In this document: piece by piece, positions 34,827-47,800 of the stretch
How the letters are laid out: each line of letters begins with the position of its first letter
How positions within the stretch are numbered: position 1 is the stretch's first letter
NCBI GenBank assembly: GCA_039105265.1
Contig: JAPFFF010000012.1
Span: 4,526,001-4,590,000, forward strand
Length of the DNA stretch: 64,000 bases
From: Tritrichomonas musculus
Lineage: Eukaryota > Parabasalia > Tritrichomonadida > Tritrichomonadidae
Direction of reading: 5' to 3'
The notes under the pieces: generated by a model
Databases searched by the model: none
Told to the model about the DNA's origin: nothing
Seen by the model: the letters and a program-made list of their open reading frames with translations, nothing else
Program-made: the position numbers and the translations under genes

Positions 34827-36617
34827 TTAGTCATAACCAGTTGGTCTTCCACGTGGGTAATATTGAACTCCATCTTGAATTGACCAAGTCCAATAAGTAT
34901 CTGAGCAAACCCACATTTCTGGAATTGGATTTTGTTTTGAATCTGTATTTACAACGATATCATCCGCCTCAATTTTCAAATCAGGATAATAATATGTATT
35001 GGTATCATCATTCGATATCATGTCACCTTTAAATTCGATTGCGACTGCTTGATTTCCAGTATCAACACCATCAAACACATAACCAGAATTTCCTCTCTCT
35101 AATTGGAAGTTGATTCCGAAACTAGTGTTATCAAATGGACACATTAAAAATCTTGTATTATCAGTCTTAAAATCACGTTCACAATCGCCTTCCGAATGTT
35201 TAATCGGGTAATCGTCAAAATGATAGTTTAATGGTCTAGAAATAGATTCAACAAATTCATTTGTAGGTTCAATATTTCCTTCCAATTCATTTGCCATTAA
35301 TTGATATTGAACAAATCTAGCATCCCAAGTTTTATCAAATTCTGTTTCTGGATATTTCTTTTTATTAACTGATAATCGAACAGATTTCATCATCACATTC
35401 TTATAACAAGTCACATCACCTTTACTTGGAAACATCATTGTAATATTTGTCGCATTCTTTAATGGAACAGATTTTGAAATTGATATATTCTTTGTTGAAA
35501 TTTGGTGTTCAAATTGAAAACGAGTTAATTCTTGAGATGGGATAATTATTGGTTCTTGTAACGTTGTCATCAAACTTTCAATAACATCAGGTTTGACTCC
35601 AAATCCTGCACAATTTGAGCGACATCTCGTAATTGAACATTTACTTGGTTCATATTCTAATGTATTCACTCCGAGTTCATATACGGTGAAATTCCCCTTA
35701 TTGACATCAGAGGGAACAGATTTTTTGATGAGTGTTTGAACAATATCCGAGGCGGCATTCAAGACCTTTTTGACAATAATTGCACTATTTTTGATTTGTG
35801 TGAAATGATTTGTTATTGCTAAGTTGTGAGGAACGGCCAAACTCATATCTTTTCCACCAGTCCAGAACTTTTTAATCTCTGAAACATTTTCAGGTGGAAT
35901 TTGACACCAAACCAATGAATCCAAACAAAACTTAACTTCTTCTTCCATTTCTCCAAGAATTCGATTTGGATACAATCTCCAAGCTTGTAATGCAAGTTGA
36001 TCTGTGAAAGGAATTATGAGCTTCATTTCAACTGTTACTAATTTTTCATTTTCAAAGCAATATAATGGAATATAACAACCAGCAACATTTGGAGACATAC
36101 ACATAACACTTTCCCATAATGAATGAGAATGAGATGCATTTGTTTTGTCATCTTTTGGACGAATGCAATTGTAAGCAAAAGATTCTCTCATCATTTCACT
36201 TTGATGATAGCCACTTAATAATTTTCCATCAACCCAAAATTGTAGTTCTTGAATTATTTCAACAGCATCTTTAAATCCAACAAAGATTAAATTCAAAAAT
36301 CGATGATCCAATTTCTTATCTTCGTAGAACGAATTTGCATCAATTTTTGTTGTGAATTTTAATGCAAGTTGAACAGTCATTTCAATAAAACTTTTCTCTA
36401 TTTGTGAGATTGTATGGCCTGAATGAGTTAATCTAATTTTTGTTTTTGTGCCTAAAGGAATTGTTTCATCTTTGTCATGACATAATTCCTCAACAATTGA
36501 AAAAGTATTATCACCTCCATTCTTTTGTACTAATGTCCTCAAATGATTATTGAAAAAGTTTAATATGTCACCTTCATCATTTCCTGAATTCTTAAATTGC
36601 GCGTTTTGATATGTCAT
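34827..36617 (-). CDS. MCP: Major capsid protein, double jelly-roll (paralogue 2)
   Basis: 596 residues, transcribed just upstream of paralogue 1 in the same direction. The two are clearly homologous from first to last residue, with long conserved blocks (for example the AWRLYPNR and NFQLERGNSGYVFDGVDT regions) but diverged loops, especially at about 255-330. They may form hetero-capsomers, or one may occupy special positions. Both belong to the adenovirus-hexon-like lineage used by Polintons. Confidence 0.87.
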   Translation of the reverse strand: MTYQNAQFKNSGNDEGDILNFFNNHLRTLVQKNGGDNTFSIVEELCHDKDETIPLGTKTKIRLTHSGHTISQIEKSFIEMTVQLALKFTTKIDANSFYEDKKLDHRFLNLIFVGFKDAVEIIQELQFWVDGKLLSGYHQSEMMRESFAYNCIRPKDDKTNASHSHSLWESVMCMSPNVAGCYIPLYCFENEKLVTVEMKLIIPFTDQLALQAWRLYPNRILGEMEEEVKFCLDSLVWCQIPPENVSEIKKFWTGGKDMSLAVPHNLAITNHFTQIKNSAIIVKKVLNAASDIVQTLIKKSVPSDVNKGNFTVYELGVNTLEYEPSKCSITRCRSNCAGFGVKPDVIESLMTTLQEPIIIPSQELTRFQFEHQISTKNISISKSVPLKNATNITMMFPSKGDVTCYKNVMMKSVRLSVNKKKYPETEFDKTWDARFVQYQLMANELEGNIEPTNEFVESISRPLNYHFDDYPIKHSEGDCERDFKTDNTRFLMCPFDNTSFGINFQLERGNSGYVFDGVDTGNQAVAIEFKGDMISNDDTNTYYYPDLKIEADDIVVNTDSKQNPIPEMWVCSDTYWTWSIQDGVQYYPRGRPTGYD

Positions 36618-36693
36618 CTGTTTTTATGAAGAATTTAAAAAATTCGAAAAGCCAATTTTTTTCAAAGATGAAAAACAGACGAAATTCAAAAAG

Positions 36694-36960
36694 ATGGCTT
36701 TTGGACAATGGATTAAAAAAATAGGAAAAAATATTGTAAACTTTGCAAAGAAAAATGGGCCTAAAGTTTTACAATTTGCATCAGATTACGTTGCACCAGC
36801 CATAGAAAAAGTTGGAACCTGGGTAGGAGGACCTGCTGGAAATGTTTTGGGTGGTGTTGGCAAAGGAATTCGAACAGTGAATGATACTGTTCAATCTTGG
36901 AATGCAACAGGAAAAGATAAATTCTTACAACCTGCGTATGAAAAAGAACATGCTGATTAA
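36694..36960 (+). CDS. pVI-like minor capsid protein
   Basis: 88 residues. The N-terminal amphipathic helix (MAFGQWIKKIGKNIVNFAKK) is followed by GPKVLQFASDYVAPAIEKVG and a Gly-rich segment (GGPAGNVLGGVGKGI). This is the design of the Polinton minor capsid protein related to adenovirus protein VI, which lines the inner capsid and can disrupt membranes. It is divergent from the major capsid genes and convergent with a 43-residue membrane microprotein. Confidence 0.78.
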   Translation: MAFGQWIKKIGKNIVNFAKKNGPKVLQFASDYVAPAIEKVGTWVGGPAGNVLGGVGKGIRTVNDTVQSWNATGKDKFLQPAYEKEHAD

Positions 36961-37088
36961 GAGTACATTCGCCTTCTTACTTCTTCATCTATTGGTGGAT
37001 CATCAGGAGGGAAAAGTTTTATCACTCTTAATAATGTGTTCACTAATTCAATTAAAACAAGCGTTCCTAAGAGAATTTCAATCAGCAT
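36957..37088 (-). CDS. 43-residue membrane microprotein
   Basis: The frame starts MLIEILLGTLVLIELVNTLL, which forms one hydrophobic helix, and ends in a charged tail with PPDDPPIDEEVRRR. It overlaps the 3' end of the minor capsid gene by four bases. The hydrophobic-then-charged layout, ordinary codon use and tight fit between genes support a real gene, though its size keeps this uncertain. Confidence 0.5.
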   Translation of the reverse strand: MLIEILLGTLVLIELVNTLLRVIKLFPPDDPPIDEEVRRRMYS

Positions 37089-37138
37089 ATTGTTTTAAAT
37101 AGTTTCAAAAATGTTTAAATAAATTTTATTTTTTTAAA

Positions 37139-37441
37139 ATGGAATTGAAAATTATTGAACCAATTCAAAAATATTTAAAAGAGTTTAACACAACTGATGA
37201 GTTTAATTTATTCTATTCTAAGAACAAAGAACAACTAGATTCAGAAACAACACATAAACTAAACAAAAAGTATCATATTCAAGGTTATCGTATTACTAAA
37301 ATCAAAGGTGAATTAATGTTAAAGAAGGTCAATGAAGAAGAAGAAAAAGACGATTCAGAAATAATGAAAATCAAAGATGATATTGCAAAAATTAAAATTA
37401 CTTTGAATGATGTTATCAATTTTATTAACTCTAAGACCTAA
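37139..37441 (+). CDS. Small protein with C-terminal coiled coil
   Basis: 100 residues. The first 60 are mixed alpha/beta (NTTDEFNLFYSKNKEQL, KKYHIQGYRITKIKGELML), followed by an acidic linker and a coiled coil (IMKIKDDIAKIKITLNDVIN). It overlaps the 3' end of the packaging ATPase by 11 bp in convergent orientation. No family is recognised. Confidence 0.65.
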   Translation: MELKIIEPIQKYLKEFNTTDEFNLFYSKNKEQLDSETTHKLNKKYHIQGYRITKIKGELMLKKVNEEEEKDDSEIMKIKDDIAKIKITLNDVINFINSKT

Positions 37442-38294
37442 TATATGTATCACCACCTGATGAACATTGAATAACAATCATTGGATGTTCATCAGGATGT
37501 TCATGTTTCATTTCATTTAATTGTTGGAAAGCATCAAAAAAGTCTTCAAAATCTAAATTACTTGCTGCTTGAGAATAAATGTAACGTAATTGTTGTTTAT
37601 TAAAACCAGGTAATAAATATAATGTACTAATTTCATTTTTAATATGTGGTTTTAACCCTTTCCAACCTTGAACTAATAAGAAATAAGACATATTTGTATG
37701 ACGACATCTACGTAATAATTGACTAAAAAATGATTCTTCAGATGAGAATAATTTTGAATTAGAAATATCATCAAATAATACAATTGAATGTAAATATTCT
37801 CTATCAAAATCTTCAACAAATAAAACATTAAATAAATCATCGAGTTGTTCTTGTTTAATTTTATTTTTTGTTCTTTCTCTTCGAATTTTGTAATATAAAC
37901 TTTTTGCTGCTAATAATTCATCGATACATTCTTCAGCATCTTTTTCACTAACCACTACTGTTGGTATTTGTAATAATGGTTTCAATGATAACCAACTTTT
38001 ATCGTTCTCTTCACCATCTTTTGTAACATAAACTAATAAATGATGAGTATTAAGTATTGAAATTTTAATTATTTCTTCTAATGCTGTAACTGTTTTTCCC
38101 ATACTTTGTTTACCTACAATAACATTAACAGAATTATATTTAGCAACAATATCTTCATGAATTGGAGCAATTAAAGAATCATTTTTTGGACTCAAATTTG
38201 ATTTTAACCTTGCTTTTATTTTTGATCTAATGTTTTCTTTTGCAAAATTAACTTCTTCTTCTTCGCTATCACTGAAATAATCACTGTCACTCAT
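37431..38294 (-). CDS. ATPase: FtsK/HerA-type genome packaging ATPase (A32-like)
   Basis: 287 residues. Walker A is NVIVGKQSMGKTVTAL (~57-70), and Walker B is SIVLFDDIS (~171-179). These are followed by LLRRCRHTNMSYFLLVQGWK, which contains the polar sensor region with Gln. These are the marks of the A32-like packaging ATPases shared by Polintons, virophages and nucleocytoplasmic large DNA viruses, which pump DNA into the capsid. The N-terminal ~45 residues are acidic then basic. Its neighbours are the capsid genes. Confidence 0.9.
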   Translation of the reverse strand: MSDSDYFSDSEEEEVNFAKENIRSKIKARLKSNLSPKNDSLIAPIHEDIVAKYNSVNVIVGKQSMGKTVTALEEIIKISILNTHHLLVYVTKDGEENDKSWLSLKPLLQIPTVVVSEKDAEECIDELLAAKSLYYKIRRERTKNKIKQEQLDDLFNVLFVEDFDREYLHSIVLFDDISNSKLFSSEESFFSQLLRRCRHTNMSYFLLVQGWKGLKPHIKNEISTLYLLPGFNKQQLRYIYSQAASNLDFEDFFDAFQQLNEMKHEHPDEHPMIVIQCSSGGDTYIRS

Positions 38295-38339
38295 ATTTTT
38301 TAAATTCCGACTAAATTATGTAAAAAAAGTTATAAAAAT

Positions 38340-38816
38340 TTACTCTTCAGTAATTTCTTCTTCTCCATCATCATCGTCATCATCAAATTCACTTGATGCT
38401 TGTTGAATTGCAGCTACTAATAATTGTTCAATATCTTCTTCAAAATGTTGTCTATCGTCTTTTGGTCCAGTTTTCAATTTTTCAATTAAACCGTCAACAA
38501 TTTTATGATAATCTTCTTGAGTTGTTTTATTTCCACGATATCTTCTTTGTTCTTCTTCTGTTGTTAAACCATATTCTTGATAAAGTGGTTGTAAAACTAA
38601 TTGATTCCAAACAATTGGATAAGCTTTACATAATAATCTCATTTTATCAACTGGAATTAAATCAACATAATTTGTTTCTGCTAAAGCTTTTTCAGTAACT
38701 CTTCCCATGATATATTTCTTAAATTTATTTAATGCTGATAATTTTCTTGGTTTCTTTTCTGGTTTCTTGAATTCCTGTAACAACTTTCTTAATTCTGTTA
38801 TCTCTGCGTTACTCAT
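38340..38816 (-). CDS. Helical protein with acidic tail, unknown function
   Basis: 158 residues. It has a basic start (KKPEKKPRKLSALNKFKKYI) and a helical core (KMRLLCKAYPIVWNQLVLQP). The tail is Asp/Glu-only (SEFDDDDDDGEEE). It lies directly upstream of the ATPase on the same strand and downstream of the giant gene. A packaging or scaffold accessory is possible but unproven. Confidence 0.7.
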   Translation of the reverse strand: MSNAEITELRKLLQEFKKPEKKPRKLSALNKFKKYIMGRVTEKALAETNYVDLIPVDKMRLLCKAYPIVWNQLVLQPLYQEYGLTTEEEQRRYRGNKTTQEDYHKIVDGLIEKLKTGPKDDRQHFEEDIEQLLVAAIQQASSEFDDDDDDGEEEITEE

Positions 38817-38849
38817 GATTTTTGAATAAAAATAAAAATAAACATTTAT

Positions 38850-41800
38850 TTACTTAAAGTATTTCATTAGAGATGGATTATTTTGAATAACACTTGGTAT
38901 TTCCGTTTTTGGTTTGACTGTTTCTATTTTTGGTGGTTCTTCTTTCTCAGGCGTCTCTTCGGTTTTGAGATCATCCCATTTTGGAGGAGGTTCTGGTTTT
39001 GTTTTTCTTTGTAATGGCTTTTTCTTTGAAATATCTTGTTTATCCAAAATTGTATCTGTCACATCTTCTTCGACTTTCTTCTTTGTATTTTTCTTGGGTG
39101 GATTCTTTTTCAATGCTTTAGTTCTTTCTGATTTTTGTTTCTTGAATTGTTTGTTTGGTTTTGCTTTTGTATTCATTGGTTCTTCATCTACATCTTCATC
39201 TTCATCTATTTTGACTTGTTTTTGCATTTCTTCTTTTCGTTTGAATCGTAATGGTAAATTCTTTCGACCTCTTCTTGGTAAAACTTGAATCATATTACTT
39301 TTCGTTGTAATAACTTCTGGAGAATCAACTTTTGTAGGTAATAAGTTAATTTTCTTTCCTGGTTCAATTTTTGTCATTGTCATTGGTTTTTCAGAAATTG
39401 GACTTACTAACGGTTTCTTTTCTATTGGTGTTTCTTTCTCTTCTGTCATTGTTGTTTTAGATGAAAATAAATTATTTATATTTGAATTTGTTTGATATGG
39501 AACAACAGGTTTAGGAGGAGCATTTTCATTAAATTGAGACATAATATTTGGTCTACCATTTAATTTATTTTTCTTTTGTTGTTCCATTAATAATGACCTA
39601 ATTGAAATACCTTTCGCACTTTGTTGAATTAAACTTGTTATTCCACCTTCATAATTTCTAGACCATACACTCTCATCTTTCTTTTCACTTTCATCCTTTA
39701 TTTTCGGTATTTCTTCCGTTGTTGCTGGTGGTGTTTGAGTTGTCGGAGTTGTTGGAGTTGTTGCTGGTTTATTCAAAGGGTTAACATATCCAGTATTTCT
39801 TAATGCACCTCCAATTGTATTTGTTGTGTTTTGATTATTTTTCTCTGTTTCTTTTTGTCTTGCTTCATTGTACATATTTTGAATATCTGACAAAGCAGTA
39901 TCGGTTTCTTGGTTCTTATACCTTTCAAATCCAATTTCAGCTAAACCAACTTTTCGACGAATGGAATTTAAATCATTTAGTTTTGATTCAACTTTTTGTT
40001 TATGTTCTTTTGCCTTATCATCTTTCTTTTTCTCATCATCCCATTCTTTTTGAGCTTCTTTTTGTAAATTCTGTAGTATTATTATTGATGGTTCTAAATT
40101 ATTAATAGGTTTATTTTCATAATCAGAATATTTCAAAGGTGTGTGTTCTTTCTTATAATGTTCTTTGAGTTGTTTATATATGCTATTTGTTTTTGCGATA
40201 TACCTATTCAATTTGAGATATCTTTCTAAATCATCCAAGGAAGTATACAATTGAAGTAATTGATCCAAAGTTTCAGAACTGTCATCAATATGTTTATGAT
40301 ATTCGGTTAACAATTTGTCAAAATATGTTTTCTTTAATTTATCAACTTCTTCACGAAAAGATTTTTCAGCTACTTGAACATGACGATAAGTGATATCCTC
40401 TGTATTTTCTACCTTTTGTTCTTCTATTATATATTTATTCCTTATACTTTCAACATTCACTGAAATCAAATTCTTTTGCTTCTTTTGAATTGAATTATAA
40501 TCATCAATTAATGGTGAAAATGCAATAATTTGTAAAACATTTATCCAATCTGGATTTTTCGGATCAGAATGGTATTTTTTAAGATCATCGATAGTCATCT
40601 CTTTCTGAAAATGTTTTTCATAAATTGGAAGATATTCTATTATTGCATTGATTACTTCCAAATCTTTTGAATAAACACTCAATTCTTTAAATTTCTCTTT
40701 TTGGATTTTCTGACCATCTTTCTTATCTTTATTAATTCTGTCAATGTTTTCATTTATTGTTTGTTCTGATTCCAACTTTGATTGTTCCATATCACTTTTG
40801 ATTTGTTTGATATAATCGATTACTTTCTCTTTTGTATTTCCTCCTTCTTCATTTTTTTCTTTTGCCAGTGTTTCTTCAAATTTCACTTGTTTTTTATTCT
40901 TGATTCCTCCTGTATTTTGATATTCTTTTTGAATAATTCTTGCCTCATTTGCAATTTTTGCAATTTCTATATCAAATGGTAAATCTTGATCAACAACTCC
41001 CCATTTTACCTCATATTTATCTTTCAATGTTTTTGCATAATTCATCATTTGTGATAATTCTATTGATTTACCAAAAGCAATTGCATATCTCTTTTGTAAT
41101 GGTGTTAACACAACAAATTTATAGATTTCATAAGCATTTCCTAATTTTGAAATCAGGTCTGGAGTTAATTCGTCTGGATAATCTTTTTTGAATTTATTGA
41201 TTGCTTGATAATAACTATCATCTTCTGTTATTTTGTTGACAATTTTTAAATAATGAGGAATTAAATGAATATCTCTACCTTCTTTTTTCCATTTTTTAAT
41301 TGTCTGATCAAAGTCAAAAGGAATTTCATGTTGTTCATTATAATTCTTAATATCGTCTTTACTTTCTAAATACACTATAGCATATACAGGATCTTTATTA
41401 TTTTTCATTATCATATCTTGTTCTTCTAATGTCAAGTCCTTCCATTTTTTATTCAATTTTAATTGACTTTCTACTTCTTCAACTTCACGAATTTCTTTTT
41501 CTAATGCCCTACATGCTCTATCTCCACTTCCTGAATAAGTTAATGCTTTCTTCTTTTCTGGATTAATTGAATTATATTTATGAGCTAATAGATAATAATA
41601 TGTTTTATAATATTGACAATCATTTTCAACGAAGATTTTCTTGAGATCTTTTTGAGTGGAAGCATCTTTGAAACCATTCATATCATTATAAATATCAACA
41701 AGTTCATTTATATTTCCGATTGATTTTAATTGATCCAATTCCTTTTTGAGTCTATCTCTTTCTTTTTCTAAATAGTTCACTTGATAAGTTGAAGTGGAAC

Positions 41801-44800
41801 CCCAATTTGAACGGTCATTATAATTAAAAACTTTTGTATAATCATTTTGGATCTCATGAATTAAATTCTTAATTAAGAAAAAGTTTTTCACCTCTGTTTT
41901 ATTATGACTCATATCTTTTGATATATTCCATAATTTTCGTGTATCGTCAGGATAATTCACCTTGTAAGTATCAAATAAACCTGTAATTTCTGAATCACCA
42001 AGCACTGAATTATTGTTTGCTTGTAATGTTTTATATTCATTTTCCAGTCTTTGAACGCCATCTTCATTTTTATAATATTCTTCTGCTTTGAATGTTGGAT
42101 CAATTGCTTTCATTCTTGTTGTTAATAATTCATATGACATCTCTATTGTAATTTTATTGACATCACTTCCATATTTATCAATAACATCTTCTAATTTCTT
42201 TGCTTGCGATGTAAGAGTATTATTATAATCATTAAAAACAGACATGAATGTTGGATGATATTTATAGTAATTAAGCCAATCATCTTCTATTTTAGTTAAA
42301 TATTTAATTTGTTCTTTCTTTGTTTTTTGTGATTCCCACTTTTTTCCAAATTCGAGTTCATAACTATGTGCCAGATTTGATAATTCAATTTCATCTTTTG
42401 CTTTTTCATAATTACCTTCCCATTTTTGATATGCTTGTTCCCAATCTAAGAGTTGATTTTTATCATCATGATAAGAATTATAATATGGAATAAATTTCCC
42501 AATTTGGTTCCATTTCTTTTCTTCTTGTCGATATTCTTTTTCCATTTGTTCGAAAAATTCTTCTCTCTCATCTTCTTTTGTGAATTTTTCCCATGTTTTT
42601 TCATCAATTTTCTTACCTAATTCATTCCATTTTTTCAGATATATTTTTTTCCTTTTTTCATTTTTCATAAACTGAATTGCGTCCTTTGCATCATCATTTT
42701 CATGTTTAGTTGAATACATATACCTTTTCCATAATTGTTCCTGGGTTACTGGAACTGTTGGATCATTCACTAATTGTAATAATTCACTATTTTCATTGAA
42801 TGCTTTCTTTCGTCTATCAAACGCATGGAGAAGATTGGCTAATTTTTCATTTTGTGATTGAAAACTATTATCGTCTTTCCATTGAACATCTTCACCACTC
42901 TTCCTTTTCCAGAGCTTTGACAAAATATGATAATAAAGCTTTGGAATATCATATTTTTCATCTTTTATTAATTGATCTAAAATTGGTGTTGTTGTGTCAT
43001 AATTTCTTTTCAAATCATCATGAAATGAAACAATTTCGGAATCAGATTTACAATTTGAAATAATCGTATCCAAATCATTCTTTTTATTTTTCAAGTTTTG
43101 ATATGATTGTGACCAAGTATCAGCCATCAAAGCGTTTACATCATTCTCCTTTAGTTGATATTTATTTATCAATTCATACTTAATTTGGGTAGAATTCATT
43201 GCATACAAAGCGTTAGTATATGTTTTATAGTCATTTTTCATATCTGTTATCGTTTTTGTATCACCTATTAAAGCATTATATTCATCTAATTTCATTTGGA
43301 ATTCTTGAGATTTAAACGCTTCATCATCTTTCGTTTTTGTAGAATAGATTTCTTTTAATTTAGCAATTCCTTCAACGGATACTGTTTGACTTTTTGCAAG
43401 TTGATCATCACCGAAACTTAATATTTTTCCTAACCAAGTTCCATGATCTAAGAATATTTTTGCTTTTTGTTTATCTTGTTTAAATTTCTTGACCAATGAT
43501 AACTTTGTTTGATGATCTTTTCCTGAATAAGTATTATAATCCTCAATTTTCCCTGTCAAATTAGAATCTAGTTTATAATCTTTATAATTATTCATTATTA
43601 TATCTATTGCATCATTTGTTTCTTTCATTTCATTAACAGATGGATTACTTGGTTGTTTTTCAAAATATGGCTCTTGAAATGTTTTATGAAAATGAGCAAG
43701 ATTATATAAATATTCTAATTCTGTTTTTCCTTTATGATAATCATTTTCATAATAGATTTGACATTTATCAGCTGAACTTCTTAACGTATCTTCACTGAAA
43801 TAAATTCTATAATTTTGTAATATTTTCGAAAAGTTATCTGATCCCCATGATTCTCTTCTATCTTCTTTAAACATCCCTACAATATTTCGCAATTCATGTA
43901 ATCTTTCCGTTAATTGATTTTCTTGATATTCAAAATATTTCTTAAAACATTTATTATCTCTTGGTAATTCTTCATCATCAGGTTTCCATAATTTAACTAA
44001 AATGTCTTTCTTTAATTTTTCAATTTCTAAGAATTTTAATGCGTCTTGAGGATTCTCATATTTCTTTTTCAACTCATCATATGTAATTTTGACATTTATT
44101 TTATCTTGATTCTTGTATGTATCTAACGTTGATTGTACTTCAGTGATGTCCCAATTCTCATTCTTTTCACGAATTGTCTCTGCTTCTTGAACAATTGTTT
44201 GATATTTGGTTGCTGGATTTGATAGATCCAAATTTGCTGGAGGATGATATTTTTTATTTGTAATTTGTTCATAATATTTTTCAGCAATTGGAATTAAATA
44301 ATTGTTATACATTTTATTTGAATCCCATGTAATATCATAAGTTATATCAATTTGATGATCATTATCTAATCTTGATTTGATGTTTCCATGATTTCTAAAA
44401 TCAGCATTTCGATTCCAATTTGTTTGAGATTGTGTTCTTGAATTATGTTCACTTTCAATTCCATCTAATAATGTATTTGGATCTTCGTTTGACAAAACTT
44501 GTCCTAAAAATGTATTGATATCGGTTCGTACTTGACCTGTTTTTTGTGTTTCTAAATCTCTTTGTAATTTATAATTTTTGAAGAATTTCAAACAATGTTC
44601 TAAATTCCCATGAAACTTTCCATATGCCCTTTTTCGTGCCAAATCAACTGATCCACCAAAATCATCTTTGAATTCTTCTAAATAACCTTTCAATGTTTTA
44701 TTCTTTTTCCATTGATTATTGAAAATTTCTATATTTTGAGTATAGTATTCTTCTAATTTTTTCTGTGTTTCATCTATTGAATTACCAAAATATTTTACTA

Positions 44801-47800
44801 TTTTACTTAAATTTACTTCTTCATCTGGGTGAAATTCGTGATAAAAATGATAGAGTTGAGATAATTTTCTAATTGCAACAATAGCTAAATAATTCCCATT
44901 GAATTCACTTCTCCAAGTACTTGATGCTTTCAAATCATTTGGGAAATAAGATCTCCAAATATCTCGAATTGTTTCATCTAATAATTCATTTCGATCAACA
45001 CCATTCACTTTTTCTTGTAACATATTTTGGAATTTATTTTTGAGTTCAAGAGATGTTGTTGGCTTTTCTAAATAAAGAATTCTTTCAAGAGTATATTGAT
45101 CATTAACATCAGCTATTTCATTATATTCACGAACTGCTCTCTCTAATTCTTTATCACCCCGAATAGTTTTAGCGAAATCATTCTTTTGTTTAAACAATGT
45201 CTGAATATTTCTCAATGCAGTATGAACGTCTTGATTTCCATAATATTGTTTAAATGTTGGAGGGAAAACATTTGGAGGCATTAGTTTCAAAAAGTCTTGA
45301 TAAACACGTTCACCTTCTAAATAAGATAAGAATTGATTTCCATCATTTTTGAAAACTTGATCCTCTATTTCATTCCAATAAACTGGTGAAAATTTCTCTG
45401 GATAATTAGTCTCTAATAATGTTTTCAAACTATCTATTTGTTGATTATCTTGAGGAGTCACTTGATTATAAATACTTCTGATTCTTCTTGATGAATATTC
45501 TAATCCATTATTTGAATTATATGTTTCTTCAAATGTTTTTCTTTGATCCCAATTTTTCCAATCATAACCTTTTTGAATCCAATCAGTTTTCAAAGAAATA
45601 TATTGATCAATATCATCAGGTTGATCACAATGTCCAACAATTTCACATAAAAAATCTTCTTTATCTTCTGCTGACAAAGATCCTGACAGGCTATTGAATT
45701 TCCTCATAAATTCATCATTTCTTTCTAAATTTCTTCTTTTCTGTTCAAAACTTGCTAACGATTGAAGAACATTTTGATTTTGTTGAGATTTGTCACCCAG
45801 GAATGCTCTTAATAAAGATAATGGAGAGTAATGGAATAATTTATTTCGTTTCTCCCATAATTCAACATTTTCAAATAAGACATTCAAATCATAATTCAAA
45901 CTTTGTAATATTCCCAATCCAAGATATGTGTTTGCAAATTTATGTTTGTTCCAAAGTCTAAATACTCTTCCACAATTTTTAAATTTTGGTTCCATACTTT
46001 TCAACAAATTATCCACGTCTTCAACCGAATTCAAATTTGGATATAAATCAAGGAAATTTTGAATTATCAGATTTACATTCTCTGGATCCCAATCAGGAAA
46101 AGCTGCACTAAAACATCGATTTATTGTATTAACACAATTTAATTGTTGATTACCTTTTTGTTCATTCTTTTGTTCAATTTGTCTAGAAATCTTTTCAATT
46201 TTTTTCTCTGTTGACTCTTTTGAATTAACTAATTCATTCCATTTTTCTTCAGAATATTCACGGCCGTAGGCTTCTTGAAATGATGACTTTAAACTATTTA
46301 TCTGAGTTTGATATTCTTTCTCTTTTTTATTTTTCTTTTCTTCTTCTAATTTTTGATTTAATTTTTGAATTACAAGATTTTGATCAAAATTTGGATAACA
46401 AATTGTTGTGAAGATTTCATTCGATACTGTTTGTGCATTAAATCCTGAATTATTTTGATTACGAATCACTTCAACAATTTCTTTGATTTTATTATCAATG
46501 GTTAACTCATTTGCATCCCATACAGATTTCCATGCCAAAAAATTCTCATGATGTTTCGCAATTGTTTGATTTTCAATAATAATTGTCTTTAATATTTTTT
46601 CAATTTCTTCACCAAGATTACAAGATCTACGAGTGTGGTCAATTTTTTTCTGAATTTCTGTTCGATAATGTTGTATTTGAGATGATTGACATGTGGAGAA
46701 AGCTTGATTTATTTCATTTTGAATTTGACCTTTAACAATATTTATTTCTGCAGGACGATTTTTCTGAGTATTCATTATTTGTTGACGTTTTGCATCAATT
46801 GAAATTGCTTGAACTCTTGGAATGACTTGACTAATTGTATTAATCATTTGTATTTGTGGGACAATTTTATTTTCAAATTCTGTCAAATCAGCATTATCTC
46901 TGTTTTCTTTTTCTCTCAAAATTCTTGTATTAATATCTGTCATTATCAATTGTTTATTTGTGCTCATGAAGTAATCACTTGTGTATTTATTTAAATCTTT
47001 ATCAGAAACAGGAACACCATATGATGCAAACAAATTTGCAATTTCTTGCTTTTTATCAATTGTAACTTTCTCATTTTTCTGAGCTTCTGAATAAACTAAA
47101 AGTTGTTGTAATTCAGCATCTTTATTTGAATCGATTATATTTCCATTTTTAATAAATTTATTTTCAAAATCTGTTTTTGCTGATTGATAGTTATCTTGTG
47201 TCACTTTTCCTGCTGTTGTTTGATTTTGAAGTATTGCTTGAATTTTAGATAATCTTTCATTTGCTTTTGCATCCCATTGCTGAATTTCAGCTTGAATTTG
47301 ACCTCTGAAATTTGGATCATTTATTTTTGCATTCATATTTTGTTTCCAATCATCATTATCTTTGGTGACATATAAATTAATATCATTTGGAAATAATTGA
47401 TTTGCAATCTTTCGAATCTTTTCAATTTTGATATTATACTTATCTAATCCTTGACGCAATAAAGCAACAACTTGACTGAAATACTTTTGATAATCATCAA
47501 GATAAAGTGTTTCTTCGTTTTTCTTTTGAATCCATTCATTCAAATTTTGTTCTAATTCTGTTTCTATCCATATTGAATTTGACCAATCATCAAAATCAGG
47601 TAAATTCGTTTTTAGTATTAAGAAGTCATATAATTTCTGTAATTTTGGTTTATATTTTAAAAAATCCGAACGAAATAAATCAACTATTCGATTAATTGAG
47701 TTTTCATCATTTGCTTGAACATTATATCTACTTATTTCTTCATCAATATTTGATGGAGGGACATTTCTTTTCCATCTGACATATTCAATTACACATTTTT

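Noticed and set aside
38914-39288. 124-codon plus-strand frame antisense to the giant gene
   Set aside because: Ser/Phe-rich shadow of the Lys/Glu-rich 3' end of the giant gene. The same holds for the many other antisense frames between 39 and 50 kb.
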